64,000 nucleotides of DNA from JAPPHA01 sp964291635 (GTDB lineage: Bacteria > Pseudomonadota > Alphaproteobacteria > Rhodobacterales > Rhodobacteraceae): assembly GCA_964291635.2 (NCBI GenBank), contig OZ219892.1, forward strand, positions 310,001-374,000, read 5' to 3'. Made by a program: the position numbers and the translations under genes. Shown here one piece after another: positions 34,318 to 43,036 of this stretch (positions are counted from its first letter, which is position 1; each line of letters opens with the position of its first letter). The notes below the pieces were generated by a model, which saw nothing but the letters and a program-made list of their open reading frames with translations, did no database searches and was not told where the DNA came from.

Positions 34318-34614
34318 ATGCCACTTTACTACATTACCGAAGACGTCACGCGAGAGGGAATGATGAGTTGCAAGCAGGCACCGGAACGAGCCAAGGGCGT
34401 CGTTGGATTTGCGGCAAACTTTGACGTCACGGTCCTGGAATTCCACTACTGCATGGCTCACTTTGATTTCATCATGAAGGTCGAAGCGCCGGACGATGAA
34501 TCGGTATGCGCATTCACGATGGCTGTTCGGAAATCCGGGAATGTCACTGCCAGGGTGACCAGGGCGTTCACTCCAGGCGAATGGGGCAGTATGGTCGCGC
34601 GGTTGCCGGAATGA
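34318..34614 (+). CDS. GYD-domain protein
   Basis: 98 residues, small ferredoxin-like fold. The family pattern is MPLYYITEDVTREGM, PERAKGVVGFAANFDVTVLE, then AHFDFIMKVEAPDDESV and GNVTARVTRAFTPGEW. The biochemical role of GYD proteins is unknown. It begins 10 bases after the second permease stop, so it is the last gene of the importer operon and may act on the imported compound or sense it. Confidence 0.8.
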   Translation: MPLYYITEDVTREGMMSCKQAPERAKGVVGFAANFDVTVLEFHYCMAHFDFIMKVEAPDDESVCAFTMAVRKSGNVTARVTRAFTPGEWGSMVARLPE

Positions 34615-34718
34615 TCCGGCGGGCATGTCGCTCGTCGCTTTTTTTCGCAGTCACAGGCATGGAAGTGCAACCTCGCTCGGGCAGGTCGGGATGTGCCTGC
34701 CTCCTGCAAACTCCCGAT

Positions 34719-37700
34719 TCAACCGCCGAACAGGATCTTTGCCTGTTGGCGCGGATGCCGGGGAGCAGCTCCCTTGTGCAATGCTACGGGTGCCGGAGTT
34801 TCATACGCGATAGTTCCGGGCTCCGCCCCGGCATTTCCGGCCGCTACGGAGCCTCGGGCGGTGTCAGTGTTGGCGAATACCGGATCTATCCTGCCGTCCC
34901 GGGTGCTGGCACCACCAAATGAATCGAGCATCCAGGAGAGATCCTCGATACGGGACGATATGATATGGCTGACGATACCTTCCCTTTGCAGCTTTCCCTT
35001 TACCTTGAGAAGCCGCCCGGTCATTACCGCCTTGCGGTAGTCCTGATAGGTCTTCGACCAGACAATAACATTGGAAACGCCGGTATCATCCTCGAGTGTC
35101 AGGAAAATGACCCCTTGCGCCGTACCAGGCCTTTGACGCGTGATGACCAACCCTGCAACCGTTACCCATTGTCCATCCGGAATATCCCGTATCGCAAATG
35201 CGTTATCAAAAAGACCTAGTCCGGAGCGAAGCAGCTTGACAGGATGATCCCGTAGCGTGAGGCGAGTTGTCACATAATCCTCAAAAACATTCTCCGCACG
35301 GGACATCTGTGGAAGCGGCGTTGCGGTCTGCGGCAGTCTTTCTCCGCATTGTTCGAAGAGCGGTAACGGCCTGTCTCCACCGATAGCCTTCACTTCCCAC
35401 AGCGCTTCCCGCCTGCTCAAGCCGTATCCGGCAAAGGCATCGGCACTCGCCAGGCGGGACAGGGCCTTTCGGGACAGGCCGGCACGCCGCCAGACGGCAT
35501 CGATTGACCTGTAACCACGACTGCGTGCGGCACTGATCCAGTGAGCATCCTCTTCGCTGAAACCGCGAATGTGCCGATAGCCAAGGCGTACGGCGAGCGA
35601 GCCATCGCTTGCCGGTTCCAGGACATTGTCCCAATAGCTGCTTTCCACGCAGATCGGGAGTACTGTCACACCATGGGCACGTGCATCCCTGACAATCTGT
35701 GCCGGCGCATAGAAACCCATGGGTTGGGAGTTGAGCAACGCACAGCAGAAAACCTCAGGATGATGACATTTCAGCCAGGCTGAAACATAGACCAGAAGCG
35801 CAAAACTCACTGAGTGGCTTTCCGGGAATCCGTATCCGGAAAACCCCTCGAGTTGTTTGAAGCAGTTCTCGGCAAACTCTCGATCGTAGCCCTTCGACAG
35901 GCACCCCGCGATAAAACGTTCCCTGAAAGTTTCCACCGTACCGGGTCCTCGAAAACTTCCCAGTGATCGCCTGAGTTGATCAGATTCAGTCGCACTGAAT
36001 CCGGCGGCGACAACCGCAATTCGCATGGCCTGTTCCTGGAAAAGCGGAACCCCCAGCGTTTTTTCCAGGACAGATCTCAATTCCTCCGAGGGGAAAGCCA
36101 CCGGTTCTTCGCCACGCCGCCGCTTGATGAAGGGATGCACCATGTCACCCTGGATCGGACCCGGCCGGATAATCGCCACCTGGATGACAAGATCATAGAA
36201 AGTACGCGGCCGCATTCTTGGCAGGAAATTCATCTGCGCACGGCTTTCGACTTGAAACACGCCCAGTGAATCGGCAACGCAAAGCATGTCATAAACGGCA
36301 GAATCCTCCTGAGGAATCTTTGACATGCTGTAGTCAAGATTCTTCCAGATTCGCAGCAACTCGAAAGCCTTCCGGATGCAGGTCAGCATTCCGAGAGCGA
36401 GCACATCCACCTTCAACATGCCGATGGTATCAATGTCATCCTTGTCCCACTCGATGACGGTGCGGTTTTCCATCGCCGCATTCTCGACCGGACAGAATTC
36501 ATCCAGGCGTCCCCGGGTCATGACAAAGCCGCCCACATGTTGGGAAAGATGGCGTGGAAATCCGATGATCTCCCGGGTCAACCCCAGGGTTTGCCGCAAT
36601 CTCCGGTCCCGGCAATCGAGACCTGCTGCCCTGACATGTTCATCCTTGATACCCCTGCCCGACCATCCCCAAACCTGGCTGGAAAGCGCGGCAATGATGT
36701 CGTCCGACAATTCCATGGCTTTCCCGACTTCCCGTATGGCAGCCCGTGAACGAAAATGGATGACCGTTGAACAAATGCCTGCGCGATGCCGCCCGTATTT
36801 CTCGTAAATGTGCTGAATGACCTCTTCACGCCGCTCGTGTTCGAAATCCACGTCAATATCCGGTGGTTCATCGCGTGCGGCCGATATGAAGCGCTCGAAC
36901 ACCATGGAAAAGGTCTCCGGTGTCGCCTCGGTGATGCCGAGCGCGTAACAAACAACGGAATTGGCGGCGCTGCCCCGCCCCTGGCATAGAATTCCTCTTG
37001 ATCGGGCGAACTCCACCACATCATGGACAGTGAGAAAATAGCGCGCGTAATCGAGTTTGGTGATCAGGCCCAGTTCCTTCTCGACCGTGGAACGAACCTT
37101 GAGTGGCACGCTGGTACCGGAGTAGCGTCGTGCCAGGCCTTTTTCGGTCAGTTCCCGCAAGCGATCGTCGGGGGCCTTGCCGTCGGTGATTTCATCCGGG
37201 TATTCGTAGCTGAGTTCATCCAGCGAAAACGTACAACGTTCGGCAATGGCAGCGGTGTTGGAGACGGCCGTTGGATAATCCCTGAACAGCCTCCGGATTT
37301 CGAATTCGGATTTGAGGCGACGTTCGTTATTCGGCAGCGACCGGCGTCCCAACCTGCTGATCGTTGTCTTTTGCCGAATACAGGAAAGCAGATCAGCCAA
37401 CCGCTTTCGACTCCCGTGATGCATCAGCACATTGCCCATGGCGACAAGCCGGACACCTGCGTGGGCAGCAACAGATGCACGATGTGCAAAATGCGCGGCA
37501 TCATCCCCGTCATATCGCGGCATGATGCCCACAAACACGTGATCACGGCCAAAGGCGGCCTTCAGTCTCTCTGCCATGGCAAAGGCCTGGGCAGTGCCAG
37601 AGACAATCAGCATGCAATCATTGCCCCACTGCAGGATATCATCCAGAGACAGCTCGCATTTGCCTTTGACGGTACGGCGTTTTCCCGTCGTCAACAGGCG

Positions 37701-37967
37701 GCAGAGGTAACCGTAGCCTTTCCGGGATTTCGGATATGCGCATATTTCAGCCCCCCCTGTCAGAACAAGGCGGACACCAACAATGTAGCGGACCCCGTGC
37801 TTTTTTGCAGCCGCATGTGCACGTACAATTCCGGCAAATGTGTTGATATCTGTAATTGCGATCCCGGAAAGGCCCAGATTCCCGGCGCGAACGACCAGTT
37901 CTTCCGGATGCGAGGCGCCGGTCAGGAAAGTGAAATTGCTGATGACGTGCAGTTCGGCGTAACTCAC
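34719..37967 (-). CDS. dnaE2: Error-prone DNA polymerase DnaE2 (ImuC)
   Basis: 1,082 residues, a C-family polymerase alpha subunit used for damage bypass and induced mutation. The N-terminal PHP domain opens YAELHVISNFTFLTGASHPE. The polymerase active-site Asp residues are in EPPDIDVDFEHERREEV and GMLKVDVLALGML. GFPESHSVSFALLVYVSAWL is typical of the thumb/fingers region. A C-terminal OB domain is seen in VTVAGLVITRQRPGTAQGV. The GTG start at 37967 overlaps the imuB stop (GTGA), so translation is coupled. It needs ImuA and ImuB, encoded just upstream. Confidence 0.95.
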   Translation of the reverse strand: MSYAELHVISNFTFLTGASHPEELVVRAGNLGLSGIAITDINTFAGIVRAHAAAKKHGVRYIVGVRLVLTGGAEICAYPKSRKGYGYLCRLLTTGKRRTVKGKCELSLDDILQWGNDCMLIVSGTAQAFAMAERLKAAFGRDHVFVGIMPRYDGDDAAHFAHRASVAAHAGVRLVAMGNVLMHHGSRKRLADLLSCIRQKTTISRLGRRSLPNNERRLKSEFEIRRLFRDYPTAVSNTAAIAERCTFSLDELSYEYPDEITDGKAPDDRLRELTEKGLARRYSGTSVPLKVRSTVEKELGLITKLDYARYFLTVHDVVEFARSRGILCQGRGSAANSVVCYALGITEATPETFSMVFERFISAARDEPPDIDVDFEHERREEVIQHIYEKYGRHRAGICSTVIHFRSRAAIREVGKAMELSDDIIAALSSQVWGWSGRGIKDEHVRAAGLDCRDRRLRQTLGLTREIIGFPRHLSQHVGGFVMTRGRLDEFCPVENAAMENRTVIEWDKDDIDTIGMLKVDVLALGMLTCIRKAFELLRIWKNLDYSMSKIPQEDSAVYDMLCVADSLGVFQVESRAQMNFLPRMRPRTFYDLVIQVAIIRPGPIQGDMVHPFIKRRRGEEPVAFPSEELRSVLEKTLGVPLFQEQAMRIAVVAAGFSATESDQLRRSLGSFRGPGTVETFRERFIAGCLSKGYDREFAENCFKQLEGFSGYGFPESHSVSFALLVYVSAWLKCHHPEVFCCALLNSQPMGFYAPAQIVRDARAHGVTVLPICVESSYWDNVLEPASDGSLAVRLGYRHIRGFSEEDAHWISAARSRGYRSIDAVWRRAGLSRKALSRLASADAFAGYGLSRREALWEVKAIGGDRPLPLFEQCGERLPQTATPLPQMSRAENVFEDYVTTRLTLRDHPVKLLRSGLGLFDNAFAIRDIPDGQWVTVAGLVITRQRPGTAQGVIFLTLEDDTGVSNVIVWSKTYQDYRKAVMTGRLLKVKGKLQREGIVSHIISSRIEDLSWMLDSFGGASTRDGRIDPVFANTDTARGSVAAGNAGAEPGTIAYETPAPVALHKGAAPRHPRQQAKILFGG

Positions 37968-39463
37968 GGGAATCGACCTGCAACATACCAGTCAGGCCGT
38001 TTCAGCCCCGGATATGTCAATAACCACAACCTCAACCCTGTCGTGGTCTGCACACGCCAGTAATCACGCTGCGGCAAGGTTTCGTTCCGCCACCACTCCG
38101 ATGTCAGACGTTCCGGTCCCTCGGCATGCGCGGTTTCATATGTTTGGCAGCGCCAGCTGAATTTTTTTGGCGGACGGTCCGGCTCAAGAGTTTTCAGAAG
38201 CTCGGGATACTTGTACAGCCGGACCGGACGTCTGCGCGGATTACGCTCCCAAACCGGAGTCATCTCGCAATGCGCCACCTCCACAAATCCGAATTCCCGC
38301 TCCGGCAAATGACTGTCAGCCGGAAGCCATCGGCAAATGCGGTCAAATCCGAGGCGGTTGCCAAGAGTCGAGACAATCCCCGTGATATCACCGTCACGAT
38401 TGCCGGCTTCACCCAAATGCCTTTGTCGGGCCTGAATCCGTTCCACACAATCGGCCGCAAGATGCAGCCGGTCTGCGCCAAATTCGATTTTCAATTCATC
38501 CAGAGGGTGCCTGAACTGCTGCAACAGCATGACCGGGTCATTGACCGGTCTTGCGAAACCGACGGTACTTCGATGATTCCCGGTATCCACACATCGGACA
38601 GTCAGGTGATAACGGCGTGCACCCTTTTGTACGGCCTGCAGGCGTCCGCAGACGGAATCGGCCAGTCTTTCCAGACCCAGGACCAGATCCTCGACCAGTC
38701 CAATCGGATCAGGCATGGTTATGCCGGCAGCGTAGGCGGGATCAGGACGATGCGATATGATCGGGTCGGGCACACATCCCGTAGCGCGCGCCAAATCCTG
38801 CACCAGGTTGGGTCCGAACCGGAGCGCCAGTTCGGATGACTTGATCACATGGAGCTGGCCAATGGTCTCGATTCCGAGCTGACGCAGTTCCGTGACCATT
38901 TCCGAAGGCAGGCCAAGGGCATTGACCCGGAGAGGAATCAGGGATTCCACGGTCTTTCCGGGCAATGCGATTTCGATTGGATTCGAACCATAGCGTGCAA
39001 GCGCCCATGCAGCCTTCCTCGTATCGGCAATCCCGACACGGGCTTCAACCTGCATGTCATGAAGCCCCTGGCGTGCATGGGTTGCCATTTCCGCCTCGCC
39101 CCCGAAAAGATGCGCACATCCCGCAATATCGAGAATCAATCCGTCCGGCGGGTCGAGCGCGACCCGGGGTGACAGCCTGTCGGCCCAGCATCGCAATGCG
39201 TAAAGAAAACGGGCCTCGCGTTCCGGATCTCCCGGTTCGGTCAGAAGGTCCGGACAGATGGCCCGCGCATCAGGTACCGACAAACCCGGGGTCAGTCCCG
39301 CCCGAAACGCCACATCATTCGGATGCGTCAGTTTCCAGACATTCCGGGATTGGGCAATGATGGCAAAGGGACCAAGGATACGCGGGTCATTCCGGCGCCG
39401 GAGCCGATCAAGCGGCAGACGCGGCAGCCAGATGGACAGTACACGTTTTCCCTGTCTTGTCAT
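37964..39463 (-). CDS. imuB: ImuB, Y-family polymerase-like protein
   Basis: About 499 residues from ATG 39463 behind GGAGACAGG; the open frame begins earlier, within imuA. The N-terminus VLSIWLPRLPLDRLRRRND is typical. ImuB proteins lack the acidic triad of active Y-family polymerases and act as the beta-clamp adaptor for DnaE2. Here the palm segment reads GLILDIAGCAHLFGGEAEM, followed by RVGIADTRKAAWALARYG. The C-terminal half is long and ends in WRVQTTTGLRLWLLTYPGL. It overlaps both neighbours in the SOS operon. Confidence 0.9.
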   Translation of the reverse strand: MTRQGKRVLSIWLPRLPLDRLRRRNDPRILGPFAIIAQSRNVWKLTHPNDVAFRAGLTPGLSVPDARAICPDLLTEPGDPEREARFLYALRCWADRLSPRVALDPPDGLILDIAGCAHLFGGEAEMATHARQGLHDMQVEARVGIADTRKAAWALARYGSNPIEIALPGKTVESLIPLRVNALGLPSEMVTELRQLGIETIGQLHVIKSSELALRFGPNLVQDLARATGCVPDPIISHRPDPAYAAGITMPDPIGLVEDLVLGLERLADSVCGRLQAVQKGARRYHLTVRCVDTGNHRSTVGFARPVNDPVMLLQQFRHPLDELKIEFGADRLHLAADCVERIQARQRHLGEAGNRDGDITGIVSTLGNRLGFDRICRWLPADSHLPEREFGFVEVAHCEMTPVWERNPRRRPVRLYKYPELLKTLEPDRPPKKFSWRCQTYETAHAEGPERLTSEWWRNETLPQRDYWRVQTTTGLRLWLLTYPGLKRPDWYVAGRFP

Positions 39464-40034
39464 TCCTGTCTCCCAACCACTGTACGTTCCATGTGCCGAG
39501 CTTCCCGTGCCTGTTCTTGATACAGCACCATTTCCAGCTTCCGACGTTTCCGGGAATGGCAACACATTCCCAGCGGGTCTGGGCGGCAGAGGTGTGGACC
39601 CGACCTGCAATCAGGACGATACCCGTGCATCCCGAATCCTCCGCCGCGATTTGCAACCGCCTGCTGGTACGCAAGTCCGGACCATCATGGAGTTCGATAA
39701 CGACACAGGATACGTTGTTTGTCCGTATGGTCTGTTCACCAGCCCAGAGGATTTCCTTTCGCGTCGTGCAATTCGTCAGAATAATCCGTGCCGGGTCCAG
39801 AAATTCGCGCACTGCGGCGGGGGTGAGAGATTCCACCGCACTCGCCCCTCCTATCCAGATCACCGGTCCGGGCAGGCGTGATGCAACCATGATCGCAAAG
39901 ATGTCGGCGCTGTCACCCGTCACCTCATGGATGCGTCCCCTGCGTAGCCGTATTGGCCCCGCTACCGGGAAATCACCATGATCCCTGGAACGAATATCCC
40001 CCCCGATACGGGTCGTAATATCTTGATACGGCAT
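39408..40034 (-). CDS. imuA: ImuA, SOS-inducible RecA-like protein
   Basis: 208 residues, first gene of the imuA-imuB-dnaE2 operon. The family is remote from RecA/SulA; visible pieces are GRIHEVTGDSADIFAIMVA, GPVIWIGGASAVESLTP and RILLTNC-like FLDPARIILTNCTTRKEILW. The P-loop is not canonical. The ATG at 40034 lies only four bases from the LexA operator and has no good ribosome-binding site, so the true start could be a little downstream. It overlaps imuB by 56 bases. Confidence 0.85.
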   Translation of the reverse strand: MPYQDITTRIGGDIRSRDHGDFPVAGPIRLRRGRIHEVTGDSADIFAIMVASRLPGPVIWIGGASAVESLTPAAVREFLDPARIILTNCTTRKEILWAGEQTIRTNNVSCVVIELHDGPDLRTSRRLQIAAEDSGCTGIVLIAGRVHTSAAQTRWECVAIPGNVGSWKWCCIKNRHGKLGTWNVQWLGDRNDKTGKTCTVHLAAASAA

Positions 40035-40038
40035 GTTT

Positions 40039-40053
40039 GTTCTATTTTTGTTC
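40039..40053. promoter_or_regulatory. LexA operator (SOS box, alphaproteobacterial type)
   Basis: GTTC-TATTTTT-GTTC is an exact match to the GTTC-N7-GTTC box bound by alphaproteobacterial LexA. It lies between the promoter and the imuA start codon, so repression until DNA damage is expected for the whole three-gene operon. Confidence 0.85.
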
Positions 40054-40066
40054 TACTTTTATTCCG

Positions 40067-40095
40067 TTTTATTCCTTACAGAAAGCAAAAGTCAA
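40067..40095 (-). promoter_or_regulatory. Promoter of imuA-imuB-dnaE2
   Basis: On the minus strand TTGACT (40095-40090) is followed after 17 bases by ATAAAA (40072-40067). Transcription would begin near 40060, which puts the LexA box at about +7 to +21. Confidence 0.5.
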
Positions 40096-40119
40096 CAGCT
40101 TAATTGGTCTTGCACGCGT

Positions 40120-40998
40120 TCAAAGCGCACAGAGATGTTGCCTGGTTCCGGGGATGTCCATTTCGGCGACAAAGACGCTGCCGGCATGCGGTGCAGCCTT
40201 CAGTTCATCTTCGGCATGACGCACACTCAACGTCGTAATGAAGAGTCGTTTCAGCGACGCACCGCCGAAGGCAACGCAGGTGGGACCCTTGGTCGGCAAA
40301 TCGATGCGGGCTGTCACCTGTCCGTCCGCGCCGAACCGCACGACGCAACCGCCCCAGACCCGGGCGCACCAGTAGTTTCCCTCGGCATCGACGGTGCCGC
40401 CATCTGGCAGACCTGGCGCCGCATCCCGATCCGCGAGCGGTGCGATTTCCGTGAACTCTGAAAAGTCTGCGCCAACCCGGAACCTGCGGATCCGGCCATC
40501 GGGCGTATCGGCGAAGTACATGGTTTGCCCGTCTGGCGAGAACTCCAGACCGTTGGTAAGGACGACGTTGCCGAACAACCTTTCGAGCTCACCGCCCGGA
40601 CCAAGGCGATAGACGTTGCCGACGGGCCGCCGCTGTTCCATGTCCGGTGTTTCGTCGGCCGTGCCGAACACGATGCCACCGAACGGATCGACTGCCGCGT
40701 CATTGATGCGCGTCTGCGGCAGGTCCGGTTCCACATCGTGGAGCTTGGAAAAAACCTTCAATTCCTGATCGGCAAGAGCGACCTGGTTGGGAAATCCGAT
40801 CACGAAACCCGGTCCCTGTCGCGGAAGAATGAAACCGGCGCGCCCCGGCAGGTTGAAGCGCGTCGCGTTCCGTTCCGCATCCATTCGCCAGACGCAACTT
40901 CGCTCGATGTCGGTCCACCACAGGCAATCGTCGCGCGGGTCCCAGAAACAGCATTCACCGAGTGCATTCCTGCAATCAAAAAAGAGACGGGCATCCAT
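40120..40998 (-). CDS. SMP-30/gluconolactonase-type sugar lactonase
   Basis: 292 residues forming a six-bladed propeller that opens sugar lactones with a divalent metal. It begins with NALGECCFWDPRDDCLWWTD, which holds the metal-binding Glu of ALGE. Further markers are RINDAAVDPFGGIVFGTADE (metal Asn), NVVLTNGLEFSPDGQTMYFA (metal Asn and Asp region) and LPDGGTVDAEGNYWCARVWG (metal Asp). All expected ligands seem present. It could work with the sugar importer and Ldh2-type dehydrogenase about 6-12 kb away, but the SOS operon separates them. Confidence 0.88.
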   Translation of the reverse strand: MDARLFFDCRNALGECCFWDPRDDCLWWTDIERSCVWRMDAERNATRFNLPGRAGFILPRQGPGFVIGFPNQVALADQELKVFSKLHDVEPDLPQTRINDAAVDPFGGIVFGTADETPDMEQRRPVGNVYRLGPGGELERLFGNVVLTNGLEFSPDGQTMYFADTPDGRIRRFRVGADFSEFTEIAPLADRDAAPGLPDGGTVDAEGNYWCARVWGGCVVRFGADGQVTARIDLPTKGPTCVAFGGASLKRLFITTLSVRHAEDELKAAPHAGSVFVAEMDIPGTRQHLCAL

Positions 40999-41368
40999 GG
41001 TCTTACCTACCGCTGCCAGGGCGTTGACGGGGACCGAAGTTCTGCGTCACGCACTGATTTCGAAAGTTCTGCATCGCAGTCGGGGACAAGGAAATCGAAT
41101 CCCCGATCCGACTGGTGCCGACTGGTCGTGAGCTCTGTGCCAGAGGTATGCAGGAATGCCGGAAGCGAAGAAAGGCCCTTGCCGTTTCCAGTAATGCAAA
41201 CGGTTGCCTGGGCCGAAGGATATGCTGAAAATTCGTCGCAAGGGATCGACAACAAATGCCACTTTCGACCGGAAGTCTCACGACCAGATCGCGGCGTCGA
41301 CGTGGTCGAATTCAACATCAGCCGGGACATTTCCCGGTCCCTGCCCTGTTCGTTCTTTTCTTCTCTTC
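40999..41368. other. Gap between lactonase and M48 peptidase
   Basis: 370 bases without a recognisable gene. Several overlapping short frames run both ways. No terminator with a T-tract was found. Confidence 0.4.
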
Positions 41369-42952
41369 TCAGCGTATCGGAATCCGAAATCCCACGGTTC
41401 CTCCGGCTCCAATGAAAGTTCGCGTTGTCGGCCGTGCGCGGACAATACGTGTCTTGACCTCCACGACATCATCCTCCCGGAGAAAGATCCCGGTTTCGAC
41501 AACCTCGAATGACCTTGCCCCGATACGTGCGACTTCCCGCAGCCTGGGTCTACCCGGAACGCCATTCACAATGGTTTCGATTTCGATCATGACATCTTTC
41601 AGTTCATGCACGGTGGAATTTGCCACCTTGAGGACAACCTGGTCTTCGTCGAAATAGATGTCAGCGGTGACATACCTTTCCGGAAAGTCCACCAGGTCGA
41701 GCTTGACGTAAGCCTCACGTGCCTCTCTGCCGAGTTCGCCTCTTGCCCTGCTGGCAGTCCGGTACAATTGCTTGGCCTTTTCGCGATCCCCTTCGTCAAG
41801 CGCAATTCCGGCAAGGGAAAACGACGCTTCCGCGGTCGGAAACAGATTGCTGCTTCGCTCCAGATCATGCCGCGCATTGGTCCTTTGCCCGAGGTGGTCG
41901 TACGCGAGGCCGCGTCCCAGGTAGTGTTCATAGTATCCGGTGTCGCGGCGGATCGCCGCATCGAATGCGCGAATCGCAGCCTGGTATCGCCCTTGGCGTG
42001 CAAGTATTTTGCCCCTGATTCCGTAGAACAACGGTTCCTTCGGTTCGCTGCGAATTGCGCTTTCGATGGCCTGCAGGGCGGTTTCAGGATCATCGTCCAG
42101 CAAATGTTGCGCATTGTCAGCTTTTTCGTACGCCCCCCTGCGTGCCTGCAGGTAGGCGATCCGCTGCATGTAAGTCGACCTCCCCTGATCGCCGCCCTGC
42201 GGAAAGTCGGCCAGAGCTGCCCGGTTGTTTCGAACGCGTTCACTCGATGGCGGATGGCTTGCAAACAGGCAATCGAGCCATCCGGGTTCGCGCCCCCGGT
42301 TCAGGGCAACGAATTTTTCATGCAAGGTAACTGCAGCCGCCGTGTCATACCCCGCGGCATGCATGTACTTCATGCCGTAATAGTCCGCGTCACGTTCGGC
42401 TTCACGGCTATGATTCCGTTCGAAGAGATGCAGTCCGACACCACCGGCGCCGAGGAGAACGTCTGCATCGCCCGGATCGCTGACGGCGCCCGCGGCGGCG
42501 AGAAGAATCAATTGGCCCAGGATGCCGCGCTGCATGGAGTGCGTTCCGTGTCTCGCGGCAGCGTGCACGACTTCATGACCGAGTACGGCGGCAAGCTCCG
42601 CTTCACTCTCGATCTCGACCAGCAATCCCCGGGTGATCGCGATCTTGCCGCCCGGCAAGGCCCAGGCATTTGGTGTGGTGGTGTTGAGAACAACGAAATC
42701 GTAGGGAAGTGATCGATCGCTCACTGCAGCCACGCGTTGGCCGACTTCCGCGACGTAGTCCGTGAGCGCCGGGTCAACCGTATACAAACCATTCCCGGAT
42801 TGTTGCAAAGGAATGTAGTAGCGCTCACCAATGTCTATCTCCGCAGCAATGGAGAAAAGCGAGAGTTCCCGTTCCCCGGTCACGGGGTTGTCGGAACAGC
42901 CAGCCAAGACAAGCAGGCCGGAAAGAACTGCGGAAACGAATGTGGGCCGCAT
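41369..42952 (-). CDS. M48-family metalloprotease lipoprotein with TPR repeats
   Basis: 527 residues. It is exported as a lipoprotein: MRPTFVSAVLSGLLVLAGC is a signal with a lipobox, lipidated at Cys19. The zinc motif HEVVH lies near residue 125 in AAVLGHEVVHAAARHGTHS, and the third ligand is in REAERDADYYGMKYM. After about residue 270 come TPR-like repeats (ALQAIESAIRSEPKEPLFYG, AIRAFDAAIRRDTGYYEHYL) and a C-terminal beta-rich part. It is likely a periplasmic or outer-membrane quality-control protease of the BepA/LoiP kind. I chose ATG 42952 because the lipobox fits. Confidence 0.9.
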   Translation of the reverse strand: MRPTFVSAVLSGLLVLAGCSDNPVTGERELSLFSIAAEIDIGERYYIPLQQSGNGLYTVDPALTDYVAEVGQRVAAVSDRSLPYDFVVLNTTTPNAWALPGGKIAITRGLLVEIESEAELAAVLGHEVVHAAARHGTHSMQRGILGQLILLAAAGAVSDPGDADVLLGAGGVGLHLFERNHSREAERDADYYGMKYMHAAGYDTAAAVTLHEKFVALNRGREPGWLDCLFASHPPSSERVRNNRAALADFPQGGDQGRSTYMQRIAYLQARRGAYEKADNAQHLLDDDPETALQAIESAIRSEPKEPLFYGIRGKILARQGRYQAAIRAFDAAIRRDTGYYEHYLGRGLAYDHLGQRTNARHDLERSSNLFPTAEASFSLAGIALDEGDREKAKQLYRTASRARGELGREAREAYVKLDLVDFPERYVTADIYFDEDQVVLKVANSTVHELKDVMIEIETIVNGVPGRPRLREVARIGARSFEVVETGIFLREDDVVEVKTRIVRARPTTRTFIGAGGTVGFRIPIR

Positions 42953-43036
42953 ATGCTTCACGGGATGTGTACACGGTTTCGTTTCTTCCACAAGCGGTTC
43001 AACCTTCGCGTCGTTTGAACTCGTGATGCGACTGAT

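Noticed and set aside
41606..42712. Plus-strand open frame of 368 codons
   Set aside because: Antisense to the M48 protease; no signature.
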